A DNA stretch of 47,704 bases, taken from positions 1-47,704 of the forward strand of contig NZ_JANUCR010000008.1 in assembly GCF_024807655.1 (NCBI RefSeq), in the 5' to 3' direction. How positions within the stretch are numbered: the stretch's first letter is position 1; each line of letters starts with the position of its first letter. Positions 30,192 to 38,405 of the stretch are shown piece by piece. The notes under the pieces were generated by a model that was not told the origin of the DNA, made no database searches, and saw only the letters and a program-made list of their open reading frames with translations. The DNA comes from Methanococcus voltae. GTDB lineage: Archaea; AGJL01; Methanococci; Methanococcales; Methanococcaceae. The position numbers and the translations under genes were made by a program.

Positions 30192-31280
30192 TTAATCATA
30201 TTTTCTTAAATTATTAATTATCTTGTTTTTTCGAACTTCAATTATACAAGAACTATTTAAATTATCCCCCTTACAATGAGGATTATAATTAGAATTAGAA
30301 TTATCTTGTTTTTGATTTTCATCTATTATTATATCGTCAATATAGTCTGCAACAATGTGCCCACTTCTTGGATTTTTCACGCTTGTTATTGAACCATTGA
30401 TTACGGCATTAACATCGCTATATTCAAAGGAATAATCACAATCAGTCATCTCACAATCTTCTAAAACCAAACCTTTTGCATAACAAAGTGGTTGAGTTCC
30501 AATTATCTTGCAGCGGATTAATTTAAGATTTTCAGAATACCAGCCCAGATATTCACCTTTTACAATACTATCTGAGACTATGACATTTTTACTATGCCAA
30601 AAAGCATCCTTTGTATTCAGACGAGAGTTTTTAATTTCAACATTTTCCACATATTGAAAGGAGTATTTCCCATTTAATACGAAGTTATCAAATAAAAGGT
30701 CTTTACTATGTAAGAATGGATATTCAGACTCAAGTTCTGTATTTTTTAGTTCCATATTATGAGATAACCAACCAAATTCCGCTGAATTAATGGTGCTATT
30801 ATCAATAAGGACATTTTCACATTCCCTTAATGCTTTAATGCCTCCTAAATGGCAGTTATTTATTTTCAAATTTTTAATATACCAAAGTGCAGCACGACAC
30901 GTATCTGTCATACGACTATTATCTATTTGGGCGTTTTCAACGTGCCAAAAAGGATAACGAAGCCTGAAATCACAATTTGAAACATATATATTACTACTTT
31001 CTTTTAAAGCAGATTCTCCATCAAGAGGGCCATCAAATATGCAATTTATAATTTTTGCATTGTGTATATTGTATAGTGCACGCTCTTCATCTAATTTTAA
31101 GTTATCATATGTTTTTATATTCTCATTTTGCCCATTACATTCATAATATTTGGTTTTAAGGGGAATTGTCCCCTTGCAATGTATTTTATCTAATTTATCT
31201 AACTTATCTAATTTATTCAAATTATTCAAATTATTCAAATTGCCCATATTATTTAAGTTATCGTTAATATTTTGACCCAT
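30192..31280 (-). CDS. DUF3737-family right-handed beta-helix protein
   Basis: The sequence is built from repeated turns of the form N-x-x-I/V-x-N/D-C/S-x-L/F, for example NAKIINCIFDGPLDGESALKES, RYPFWHVENAQIDNSRM and NVIVSDSIVKGEYLGWYSENLKL. This is the DUF3737 pattern found mainly in Firmicutes. There is no signal peptide. The first 35 residues are a 9-nt-repeat-coded tail (NNLNNLNKLDKLDKLDK) grafted before the domain, which really begins around KYYECNGQNEN. It starts at ATG 31280 with AGGT upstream. The hydrolase gene ends 15 nt before it. Function unknown. Confidence 0.85.
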   Translation of the reverse strand: MGQNINDNLNNMGNLNNLNNLNKLDKLDKLDKIHCKGTIPLKTKYYECNGQNENIKTYDNLKLDEERALYNIHNAKIINCIFDGPLDGESALKESSNIYVSNCDFRLRYPFWHVENAQIDNSRMTDTCRAALWYIKNLKINNCHLGGIKALRECENVLIDNSTINSAEFGWLSHNMELKNTELESEYPFLHSKDLLFDNFVLNGKYSFQYVENVEIKNSRLNTKDAFWHSKNVIVSDSIVKGEYLGWYSENLKLIRCKIIGTQPLCYAKGLVLEDCEMTDCDYSFEYSDVNAVINGSITSVKNPRSGHIVADYIDDIIIDENQKQDNSNSNYNPHCKGDNLNSSCIIEVRKNKIINNLRKYD

Positions 31281-31295
31281 AATAAATACCTGTCC

Positions 31296-32291
31296 TTATT
31301 TCAAATATTTTTTAAAAAATTCTTCCAATTTATCAAATGGAATGTAATTATTATCTCCTCCGTCATACAAGTCAATATGTCTTGCATTAGGGACTATGTA
31401 AAGCTCTTTTGGTTCAGCAGCTCGTTCATACGCATCTTCACTGTAGTATCTCGAGTGAGCATTCTCACCGATGATAAATAAAATTGGTCTCGGAGATATG
31501 GTTTCGATGTAGTTCATTAAAGGGAAGTTCATAAAAGACATTCCGCTCGTAGCAGTGAATGAAGCTCCTGCATTTATGTGAAATCCTCTTTTCATTGCAT
31601 AATATTCAAAGAATTCGCTACTAACTGGGTCTAATCCTTCAGGAATTGAATCTGCAGGTGTTCTTGGGAACCCTTCCGGTACTAATGGACTTCCATTTTC
31701 AAAGTCAACCCATCGCTGTTTTGCCATTTGAACCATCATTTCAGCACGTTGTTCGTCAGTTAGTGTTTTTCCAAACCCTTCCCTAAACATACCACTTATG
31801 TCATACATACTTGCAGTTGCTACTGCTTTGATACGTGGGTCAACTTGTGTAGCAGTAATTGAAAATCCCCCACTTCCACAAATGCCAATTGCTCCAATTT
31901 TTTCCCTATCTACAAAATCTCTGGTGCCTATAAAATCAACTGCAGCACTAAAATCTTCAACAAATAAGTCCGGTGATGAAATATGTCGTGGTTCTCCCTT
32001 GCTTTCACCATTGTATGATTCGTCAAATGCTAAAGCAACAAAACCTCGCTGTGCCATATTTTGAGCATATATGCCAGCACCCTGTTCTTTTACACCGCCA
32101 TAAGGTGTTCCTATAACGATTGCAGGGTATTTTTTCGACGTATCAAGGTCTTTTGATAAATACAAGTGTCCAGCAACTTCCACTCCGAATTTGTTTTTAA
32201 ACATAATTTTTTGAATGCTTACATTTTCACTTAATTCAAATGTAAGACCGTTAACATCTACATTAGTAGAGTTATTGTTTTTTAATTCCAT
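31296..32291 (-). CDS. Alpha/beta hydrolase (DeoR/YcjY-like esterase-type)
   Basis: I choose ATG 32291 (MELKNNNSTNVD), with GGGTGA 4 nt upstream, over ATG 32336. The alpha/beta hydrolase core is clear: strand-loop PAIVIGTPYGGVKEQGAGIYAQNMAQRGFVALAFDESYNGES, nucleophile elbow GAIGICGSGGFS (Ser), late Asp/His region PRPILFIIGENAHS and VPNARHIDLYD (His). It is 331 aa. Homologues in bacteria often sit with cupin, cyclophilin-like and DUF3737 genes, as here. The substrate is unknown. Cytoplasmic. Confidence 0.9.
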   Translation of the reverse strand: MELKNNNSTNVDVNGLTFELSENVSIQKIMFKNKFGVEVAGHLYLSKDLDTSKKYPAIVIGTPYGGVKEQGAGIYAQNMAQRGFVALAFDESYNGESKGEPRHISSPDLFVEDFSAAVDFIGTRDFVDREKIGAIGICGSGGFSITATQVDPRIKAVATASMYDISGMFREGFGKTLTDEQRAEMMVQMAKQRWVDFENGSPLVPEGFPRTPADSIPEGLDPVSSEFFEYYAMKRGFHINAGASFTATSGMSFMNFPLMNYIETISPRPILFIIGENAHSRYYSEDAYERAAEPKELYIVPNARHIDLYDGGDNNYIPFDKLEEFFKKYLK

Positions 32292-32442
32292 AGTTTCACC
32301 CAAATAATTTAAAATGGTTATTTCTTTTAAGTACAAGTAATTTAGTATACGTTATTTTAATTTTTTTTATTTATTCTAATTTTTATTTATTCTAATTTTT
32401 ATATATTCTAATTTTTATATATTCTAATTTTTAGTTATCTAT

Positions 32443-32865
32443 TTATTTTAATTTATTATATTCTTCATCAGAAACTGGTTCTAACCATTCTACAGAACCT
32501 AACTGCGAATTTGTCTCCACAGATAAATGTACAAACCAGCTATCGGCCGCTGCCCCGTGCCAGTGTTTCACATTTTTAGGAATTTCGACAACATCTCCAG
32601 CTTTAAGCTCCCTTGCAGGCTTTCCTTCTTCCCGATAATAACCACGCCCACCAGTAATAAGCAAAATTTGTCCTCCTGGATGTTTATGCCAGTTATTTCT
32701 ACAGCCCGGTTCAAATGTTACATTTCCGATTGGACAGTTAAATTCATTGTCCCTATCCACTAACATACTGAGCCATACTTTTCCCGAAAAATACTCGCTG
32801 AATATTTCCGGAATTTCCATTCCTTTTGGGAATATTGCACTATCGCTTAAATCATTTGATGTCAT
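32443..32865 (-). CDS. Small cupin-domain protein
   Basis: The start is ATG 32865 (MTSNDLSDS), because GGGGAGCT lies just upstream; the earlier ATG 32907 would add MKKMNKLNQKRGAN read through that site. The cupin motifs are complete: first motif NNWHKHPGGQILLITGGRGYY with two His, second motif GDVVEIPKNVKHWHG. They bind a metal. At 140 aa it is a single-domain cupin of the type often paired with carboxymuconolactone decarboxylase-like and hydrolase genes. It is the first gene of the minus-strand cassette, just behind the operator candidates. Confidence 0.9.
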   Translation of the reverse strand: MTSNDLSDSAIFPKGMEIPEIFSEYFSGKVWLSMLVDRDNEFNCPIGNVTFEPGCRNNWHKHPGGQILLITGGRGYYREEGKPARELKAGDVVEIPKNVKHWHGAAADSWFVHLSVETNSQLGSVEWLEPVSDEEYNKLK

Positions 32866-32935
32866 ATTAGCTCCCCTTTTTTGATTTAATTTATTCATTT
32901 TTTTCAATATTTATTTTCTCAGCATTATTTATGTA

Positions 32936-32997
32936 TGACTGATTAGTCAATTTAATATATGGATATTATAATATATATAGTTGACTGATTACTCAGT
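32936..32997. promoter_or_regulatory. Paired palindromic TetR operator candidates flanking the cupin promoter
   Basis: Two palindromes share the core ACTGATTA: TGACTgattAGTCA (32936-32949) and ACTGAttacTCAGT (32984-32997). The stretch between them reads, on the minus strand, as a TATA-rich core promoter for the cupin gene. The spacing and symmetry are what a dimeric TetR repressor would use. The remaining bases up to cas6 (32998-33198) hold no gene. Confidence 0.6.
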
Positions 32998-33198
32998 TGA
33001 TGATGTATAATGTTATGAAATAATTATTTTGATTAGTTCTTTTATATTATAGATTTTTCTTTTATTGTTTTTTAATTCCATTTTTAGTGATAGTTTTAGC
33101 AGGTAGGATATCAAATAATACCATTATTTAAATAATTACTTAAATATACTGTATTATTGAATAATTAGCTTATTAAATGATTTTAAAGAGGTAATCCT

Positions 33199-33951
33199 AT
33201 GAGGATAAGTATTAACTTAAAATGTGAAAAAAATACGACAATACCTTTTAATTACCAGTACCAGTTGTCTACTGCGTTATATAACTGTATGTACGACAAT
33301 AATAAAGAATTTGCAGAAAATCTGCACAAATCTAAAGATTTTAAATTTTTTACACACTCCTGGTTATTTATGCCAAATTCAAAAGTTGGTAAAAATGGAA
33401 TAATATGCAAAGATGGAAACGCATTCTTTAAAGTATCCTCGCCCAATGATGAATTAATGACTCATTTATTGCAAGGTTTATTTAAAGTGGGGTATATGCA
33501 AATTAACAATACCAAACTTGATGTAGTGGGCGTACTAAATGAAAAAGGATATAATTCAAACATCAAAAAGATGAAAACTATTTCTCCGGTATTATTACGT
33601 ACTAAGAAAGAAAGAAATGGGATTGATAATACAGAAGGGCTAAAAATATATGACATATTACCTCAGGAAAATAGTGAAAAATTTCACGAAAATTTGAAAA
33701 ATAATTTAAAGAGAAAATATTCTTTATTTTATGATAAAGATTATGAAAACTGCGATTTGGATTTTGATATAAATATATCGGAAGCTAAATCCAAGCGAGT
33801 TAAAATTAAAGACAGCTTTCAAAGATGTTCTAACTTAAAATTTGAAATAAGCGGTGATGAAGATTTAATTAAATTCGCATATGAGTGCGGATTGGGAGAA
33901 TTAAACTCAATGGGTTTCGGAATGATTGATAAATATTCATATAAGTGCTAA
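33199..33951 (+). CDS. cas6: CRISPR pre-crRNA endoribonuclease Cas6
   Basis: Cuts the long CRISPR transcript within each repeat, leaving an 8-nt 5' handle (here UUUGAAAC). ATG 33199 follows AGAGGTAAT. The C-terminal glycine-rich loop GLGELNSMGFGMI is the Cas6 hallmark, and the N-terminus has a ferredoxin-like opening (MRISINLKCEKNTTIPFNYQYQLSTALYNCM). It is 250 aa. It is first gene of the locus, 104 nt before cas8. Confidence 0.92.
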   Translation: MRISINLKCEKNTTIPFNYQYQLSTALYNCMYDNNKEFAENLHKSKDFKFFTHSWLFMPNSKVGKNGIICKDGNAFFKVSSPNDELMTHLLQGLFKVGYMQINNTKLDVVGVLNEKGYNSNIKKMKTISPVLLRTKKERNGIDNTEGLKIYDILPQENSEKFHENLKNNLKRKYSLFYDKDYENCDLDFDINISEAKSKRVKIKDSFQRCSNLKFEISGDEDLIKFAYECGLGELNSMGFGMIDKYSYKC

Positions 33952-34055
33952 TTAAATATGGAAATAATAAAATTAATAATAATATTAATAAATTAATAAA
34001 TTAATAATTAAAAAAAATTATAATATGTACTTATATAAATTTAGGGGGCATTATT

Positions 34056-35447
34056 GTGTCAATTTTTAAAATGACTGGTAATCCGTTTGTAAATCACGGC
34101 ATATATTGTATATCTGGCATTCTTGATAAAGAAATAAATGAAATATCAATAGATGATTTATACAACGTTGCTAACGATGAATTCATATACCGTTGTGATT
34201 CAATAAAAGCCTATACAATGGTATTTGGAATGAATGGGCCATTAAAACAGCCGAGTTTTAAGGGAGATAAACGAAAATTTTATAAGAATTATTTGATTAG
34301 TTTAATAGAATCTATTAACAAAGATATTACCAAAAATACCTGCAAAGAAAATAATAGTAATTGTAATGGTAATAGTAATAGTAATAGTAATTATAACACC
34401 AATAAAAAATCTGTATGTATGGTATGCGGAGAAGAATATTCTGAAGATATTACCGATATTTGGATAAATACTCAGATTAAATCAGGCTTAGAACCTCAAA
34501 AAAACGATAAATTTGAGAAATTTATTGGAAGAGAATTATTTCCACTAATTGGCAGTTATGGAAATGACGCTCAAATATTGCCTGCATCATCAAAAGCTCC
34601 GCATATATGCCCAAAGTGTTTATTTGCAGTTAACTTTTTACCCCTATCTACGATGTTAATGAAAGGCAAATTAATATGTCTGGAATCTAATTCTACAGAA
34701 TTAGCAAGAGATTTGGTCAATAAATTATATAATGAGAATACCAAAGGCGTGAATTTTGAAGATGATAAGCGAGAAATACCTGGTAAAAAAGAAGGAAATT
34801 TATTCTACAAAACTTTAATGCAATATTTTGGAGAGCTAAAGGAATATCGGAAAAATTTGGACTTGAAAAACATAGAATTATACATTTGGATGTATAGTAA
34901 TGGGGGAACCAGTCCAGACTGTGAAGTTTACGAAATTCCAAATGAAACGTTATTATTTCTAAAAAAGATTTCTCGAAGAGATTTCATAGATGAATTTTAT
35001 ACTGTAATAATTAATGACAAATCAAGACAACTTTTTGAAAATATCGTCAATAATCAAGATTATTTATATCTTTACCCCTATAAAAAATTTAATGGCGTTA
35101 GTATTGAATTATATGAATTTTATCAGAGGGAAGTCGTTAAAAGAAGTGATTTATATTTAGAAATTGCTAAAAAAATTGCTAAAGAGTTTATAAATAATAA
35201 AGATAAAAAATTCATTGATAAAATTTCAAAAGGCGATGCTTTTAAAGAGCGACAGAATGTAGTTGATTTGAAAAAATTAGTTTACGAAATGATATTAAAT
35301 GGTATATTAACCTATGACGAATATATGGAATTTTTCAATAACAAAGGATTTTATTTAAAAACTAATAAATATGACGATTATTTGCCAATTACATTTTACA
35401 TCAATAAATTCAAAGAAGGATTAAATGGAGGTGAAATAAGTGAATAA
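34056..35447 (+). CDS. cas8: Cascade large subunit Cas8 (Cst1-like, CXXC-CXXC)
   Basis: Large subunit of the interference complex, which recognises the PAM. The start is GTG 34056 behind AGGGGGC. The opening MTGNPFVNHGIYCISGI matches the Cst1 pattern TGNPFVD-G. Two Cys pairs, CMVC near residue 120 and CPKC near residue 184, form the family zinc site. A Ser/Asn insert (NSNCNGNSNSNSNYN) lies before the first pair. At 463 aa it is short for a type I large subunit. The stop overlaps the next ORF by 8 nt, so the two are translationally linked. I saw no convincing internal start that would make a Cas11 from its C-terminus. Confidence 0.88.
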   Translation: MSIFKMTGNPFVNHGIYCISGILDKEINEISIDDLYNVANDEFIYRCDSIKAYTMVFGMNGPLKQPSFKGDKRKFYKNYLISLIESINKDITKNTCKENNSNCNGNSNSNSNYNTNKKSVCMVCGEEYSEDITDIWINTQIKSGLEPQKNDKFEKFIGRELFPLIGSYGNDAQILPASSKAPHICPKCLFAVNFLPLSTMLMKGKLICLESNSTELARDLVNKLYNENTKGVNFEDDKREIPGKKEGNLFYKTLMQYFGELKEYRKNLDLKNIELYIWMYSNGGTSPDCEVYEIPNETLLFLKKISRRDFIDEFYTVIINDKSRQLFENIVNNQDYLYLYPYKKFNGVSIELYEFYQREVVKRSDLYLEIAKKIAKEFINNKDKKFIDKISKGDAFKERQNVVDLKKLVYEMILNGILTYDEYMEFFNNKGFYLKTNKYDDYLPITFYINKFKEGLNGGEISE

Positions 35448-36381
35448 TGAGGGTAATGAGGGTAATGTGAATAATGTAGATAATTTAAAAAATACCGAAA
35501 ATTTTATAATTAATCCGGAAAATTTAACATATAAAATTTCTTCTAAAAAGACGAATTCCATAATAAAAAGTTTTGCAGAGCTTTATTTTTACTATTATGT
35601 TGAAGATATGGAAAATGGTGCGGGAAAAGGTATTAAAAAATTTAAAAAATTCATATTAAACGAAGAAATGACCAATAATTATTCTAAAAAAATGTATTGG
35701 TTAGAAAATTCACTAAATAGGCTAATGGAAGTTTATGGTACGTTAGAAAGCATAAATAATTTTGAATTTATGAAACTATTTGAGGAAGATGCTAAAAAAA
35801 TCTATGATGAAAGTGATAATTGGATTTCATTTATATATGATGAAAATGGCGATTTAAAAACTTATGAACTCCTTTATCAGTTAAGATTAGCTTTTGCAGA
35901 GCTTTACAATCAATATGTGATTAAAAACGATATTTCTAAAGAGTTTGATTTGCAAGATTCAAAATATGATATATATAAAATTTCTTCTAAAAAAATGGAC
36001 TCTAAAATAAAAAGTTTTGCAGAGCTTTATTTTTACTATTACGTTGAAGATAAAAATGCAACAAAAGGTGGAAATGGATTTAATAACTTTAAAAAGAATG
36101 TTTTAGAGGGCGATATTAAAAATAATGGATTAAAATGGTTGGAAGATTCATTTTTTAGACTCGCAGAAAATTATCAAATTACTGATGAAAATAAAATAAA
36201 AAATAAAATAAAAAATAAAAATAAAAATAAAAATAATTTAAAATTAAATTATGATGGCTGGTTGGAATTTATCTCAAATTATGAAGGTAATAATAGCATA
36301 TATGCGAAATATGAACTTCTTTATCAGTTGCGATTAGCTTTTGCAGAGCTTTACAATCAATATGTATCAAAAAATAGTTAA
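35440..36381 (+). CDS. Unassigned Cas-locus protein made of two duplicated domains; candidate tandem small subunit
   Basis: The start is GTG 35440, with GGAGGTGA (35427-35434) 5 nt upstream, overlapping the cas8 end. I do not recognise a family. The 313 residues contain two copies of one roughly 133-residue unit (residues 31-163 and 179-312). Each begins YKISSKK and IKSFAELYFYYYVED and ends YELLYQLRLAFAELYNQYV. Copy ends are almost identical while the middles differ, and copy 2 has an Asn/Lys insert (KIKNKNKNKNN). The units look all-helical, with no signal peptide, Cys motif or nuclease motif. Size and the slot between large subunit and cas7 match a Cas11-like small subunit, here as a covalent pair. 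That role is inference. Confidence 0.6.
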   Translation: MNNEGNEGNVNNVDNLKNTENFIINPENLTYKISSKKTNSIIKSFAELYFYYYVEDMENGAGKGIKKFKKFILNEEMTNNYSKKMYWLENSLNRLMEVYGTLESINNFEFMKLFEEDAKKIYDESDNWISFIYDENGDLKTYELLYQLRLAFAELYNQYVIKNDISKEFDLQDSKYDIYKISSKKMDSKIKSFAELYFYYYVEDKNATKGGNGFNNFKKNVLEGDIKNNGLKWLEDSFFRLAENYQITDENKIKNKIKNKNKNKNNLKLNYDGWLEFISNYEGNNSIYAKYELLYQLRLAFAELYNQYVSKNS

Positions 36382-36471
36382 AAATTAGACCTAATTAAAA
36401 ATATTAACTACTAATTAATTATCGAGTATTAATCTATTAAATTTAATCAAAAAAGATAATTTGGTGATAAT

Positions 36472-37563
36472 ATGAAATTTAACAATATTGCGGGAACTTT
36501 TGTAATTGATGCGAATGCGAGCTTTTTAAACGGTGCAGGATTAGGTGCAGGGGAGGATAAGACCACAGTAGTGATTAAAAAAATGAAAGATGGTAAACAT
36601 ACAATACCTTATGTATCAACTCAGTCCTGGAAAAGGTGGTTAAGAAATACGGCAGTGGAAGAAAATGAGTGGAAGAAAAGTGAAATAAAAGGAATAGACG
36701 TAAATGATAAGGGAAACACAAATAAAGTAGCAGGTGATTTAAACCCTATATTATGCCCTGAAGACGATATATTTGGTTATATGTCTGCAAAAAGTAAGGA
36801 AGCTCAAAAGAATGAAAAAGAAGAGGCTAAAAGAATTGGAATACCAAAAGTTAGGGCAGTAATTAGAAAATCACCTTTTGTAGCAACGATTTTGAAATCA
36901 GTTAAAAAAACAGGGGTTTTAACAAAAGATGACGCATTTGTGCATATTAAAAATGGGTCTCCAGTACCTTATACGACAGAATTTTATAATACCTGCCTTG
37001 AAGGTTTATTTTGTATAGAATGCAATAGAATTGGTATATTTGATAATAGGGGCGATAGAGTAGAGTTAGATGACGCTAAAGCCTACGATTATTTAAATGA
37101 AGGTTTAATCGAAGTTTTAGACGTTGACGTTGAAAATGAATCTAAAGGTTGGAAAAGATATCAATTAACTAACTTAGAAGAACAGAGAAAAGAGAGGATT
37201 GCGGGAATTTTAAAAGCTTTATCTGTATTAAGAGGGGGTGCAAAACAGGCTGCTTTTGGTACTGATGTAGCTCCAAAAGTGATTATTATGGCACCTATGC
37301 AATCTGCAAATCCAATATTTAACAATTTGTTTGAATGTGATGAAAAAAACAACTTAAAATTAAAAATAGATGTTTTAAAGGAAATTTTATCAGATTATAA
37401 GGATAGAATAACTGGAAAAGTATATATTGGTATAAGAAAAGGTTATGTTTCAAATGAGGAAGAAATAAAAGCACTCAAAGAAATTGAGAATGATTTAGGC
37501 TTAGAGTTTGAAATTGCATCACCTATTGAAGTAGTTAATAAATTTAATGAAAATGAATTTTAA
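36472..37563 (+). CDS. cas7: Cascade backbone subunit Cas7 (Cst2/DevR family)
   Basis: Forms the helical backbone that coats the crRNA spacer. ATG 36472 follows GGTGATAAT with canonical spacing. The N-terminus FNNIAGTFVIDANASFLNGAGLGAGEDKTTVVIKKMKDGKHTIPYVSTQSWKRWLRNT is the DevR/Cst2 pattern, with a conserved strand-loop and a SQSWKRWLR-type helix. KQAAFGTDVAPKVIIMAPM is the later beta strand. It is 363 aa. Its specific similarity to Cst2, with Cst1-like Cas8, assigns the locus to the type I-B Tneap group. Confidence 0.92.
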   Translation: MKFNNIAGTFVIDANASFLNGAGLGAGEDKTTVVIKKMKDGKHTIPYVSTQSWKRWLRNTAVEENEWKKSEIKGIDVNDKGNTNKVAGDLNPILCPEDDIFGYMSAKSKEAQKNEKEEAKRIGIPKVRAVIRKSPFVATILKSVKKTGVLTKDDAFVHIKNGSPVPYTTEFYNTCLEGLFCIECNRIGIFDNRGDRVELDDAKAYDYLNEGLIEVLDVDVENESKGWKRYQLTNLEEQRKERIAGILKALSVLRGGAKQAAFGTDVAPKVIIMAPMQSANPIFNNLFECDEKNNLKLKIDVLKEILSDYKDRITGKVYIGIRKGYVSNEEEIKALKEIENDLGLEFEIASPIEVVNKFNENEF

Positions 37564-37658
37564 AAATTTTAAATATCAACTTTTATTTATTATTTTTAAA
37601 CTCTAATTTTTACATAACGTATGTTAAAATAACTAAAAATAAACTATTTGGTGAAAAT

Positions 37659-38405
37659 ATGAAATTATTACACGTACAGTTTCAAGCTTACACCGCTACA
37701 TTCAAAATGCCAAATATAAACTCTGGGACAATGGTCAGTATCCCCGTGCCCCTTTATTCAACAATTGTAGGAATTATAAGCTCCTGTATGGGCAGGGAAT
37801 TACAAAGAGATGAAACAAAAATCGGTTTTAAATATTCCTATGAAAATAAAGGTAAAGATTTAGAAACTACGCACCGACTTAAATACGATGGTGGTTTATT
37901 AAAACAAAATTCAGAAAACAGTGTCACGGCTCGAGAATTTCATATAAAGCCTATATTAGATATTTATTTATCAAATTTGAATTTAAAAGAGTATTTTTTA
38001 AATCCTGTATGGACACCTTCATTAGGTAGGTCTCAAGATGTAGCGTGGATAACTAAAATAGAGGAAATTGACGCAGAAAATATAACCAATGGTAAAATAA
38101 AAGCTACTTTAGTACCTATCGATAGTTTAAAAGGTAAAACAGTTCCTGGTAGGCTAATACAAGCCACAGACTACTATTATAATTACGACTGTGAAAACTC
38201 TAAAAAATATGGTTATGGGCATAATAGAACATTTGAAACTCCACAGATATATATCGCTACGCCCCACTCAAAAAAAGGTATAGATATAGAAATGGACAAT
38301 TTGTATCAAATAAATACTACATACAATGACGATGGAAATACTACCAATATCGAAATAGTTAGTGATAATGAAGTAATTTATTTACATAAATTAGGTGGAT
38401 ATTAA
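37659..38405 (+). CDS. cas5: Cascade subunit Cas5
   Basis: RAMP protein that caps the crRNA 5' handle. ATG 37659 follows GGTGA. The N-terminal KLLHVQFQAYTATFKMPNINSGTMVSIPVPLYSTIVGIISSCMGRE is the Cas5 opening strand and helix, where a Pro-x-x-Thr-x-x-Gly-type turn appears as PLYSTIVGI. The 248-aa length is normal. Its stop shares one base with the cas3 start, so the two are coupled. Confidence 0.9.
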   Translation: MKLLHVQFQAYTATFKMPNINSGTMVSIPVPLYSTIVGIISSCMGRELQRDETKIGFKYSYENKGKDLETTHRLKYDGGLLKQNSENSVTAREFHIKPILDIYLSNLNLKEYFLNPVWTPSLGRSQDVAWITKIEEIDAENITNGKIKATLVPIDSLKGKTVPGRLIQATDYYYNYDCENSKKYGYGHNRTFETPQIYIATPHSKKGIDIEMDNLYQINTTYNDDGNTTNIEIVSDNEVIYLHKLGGY

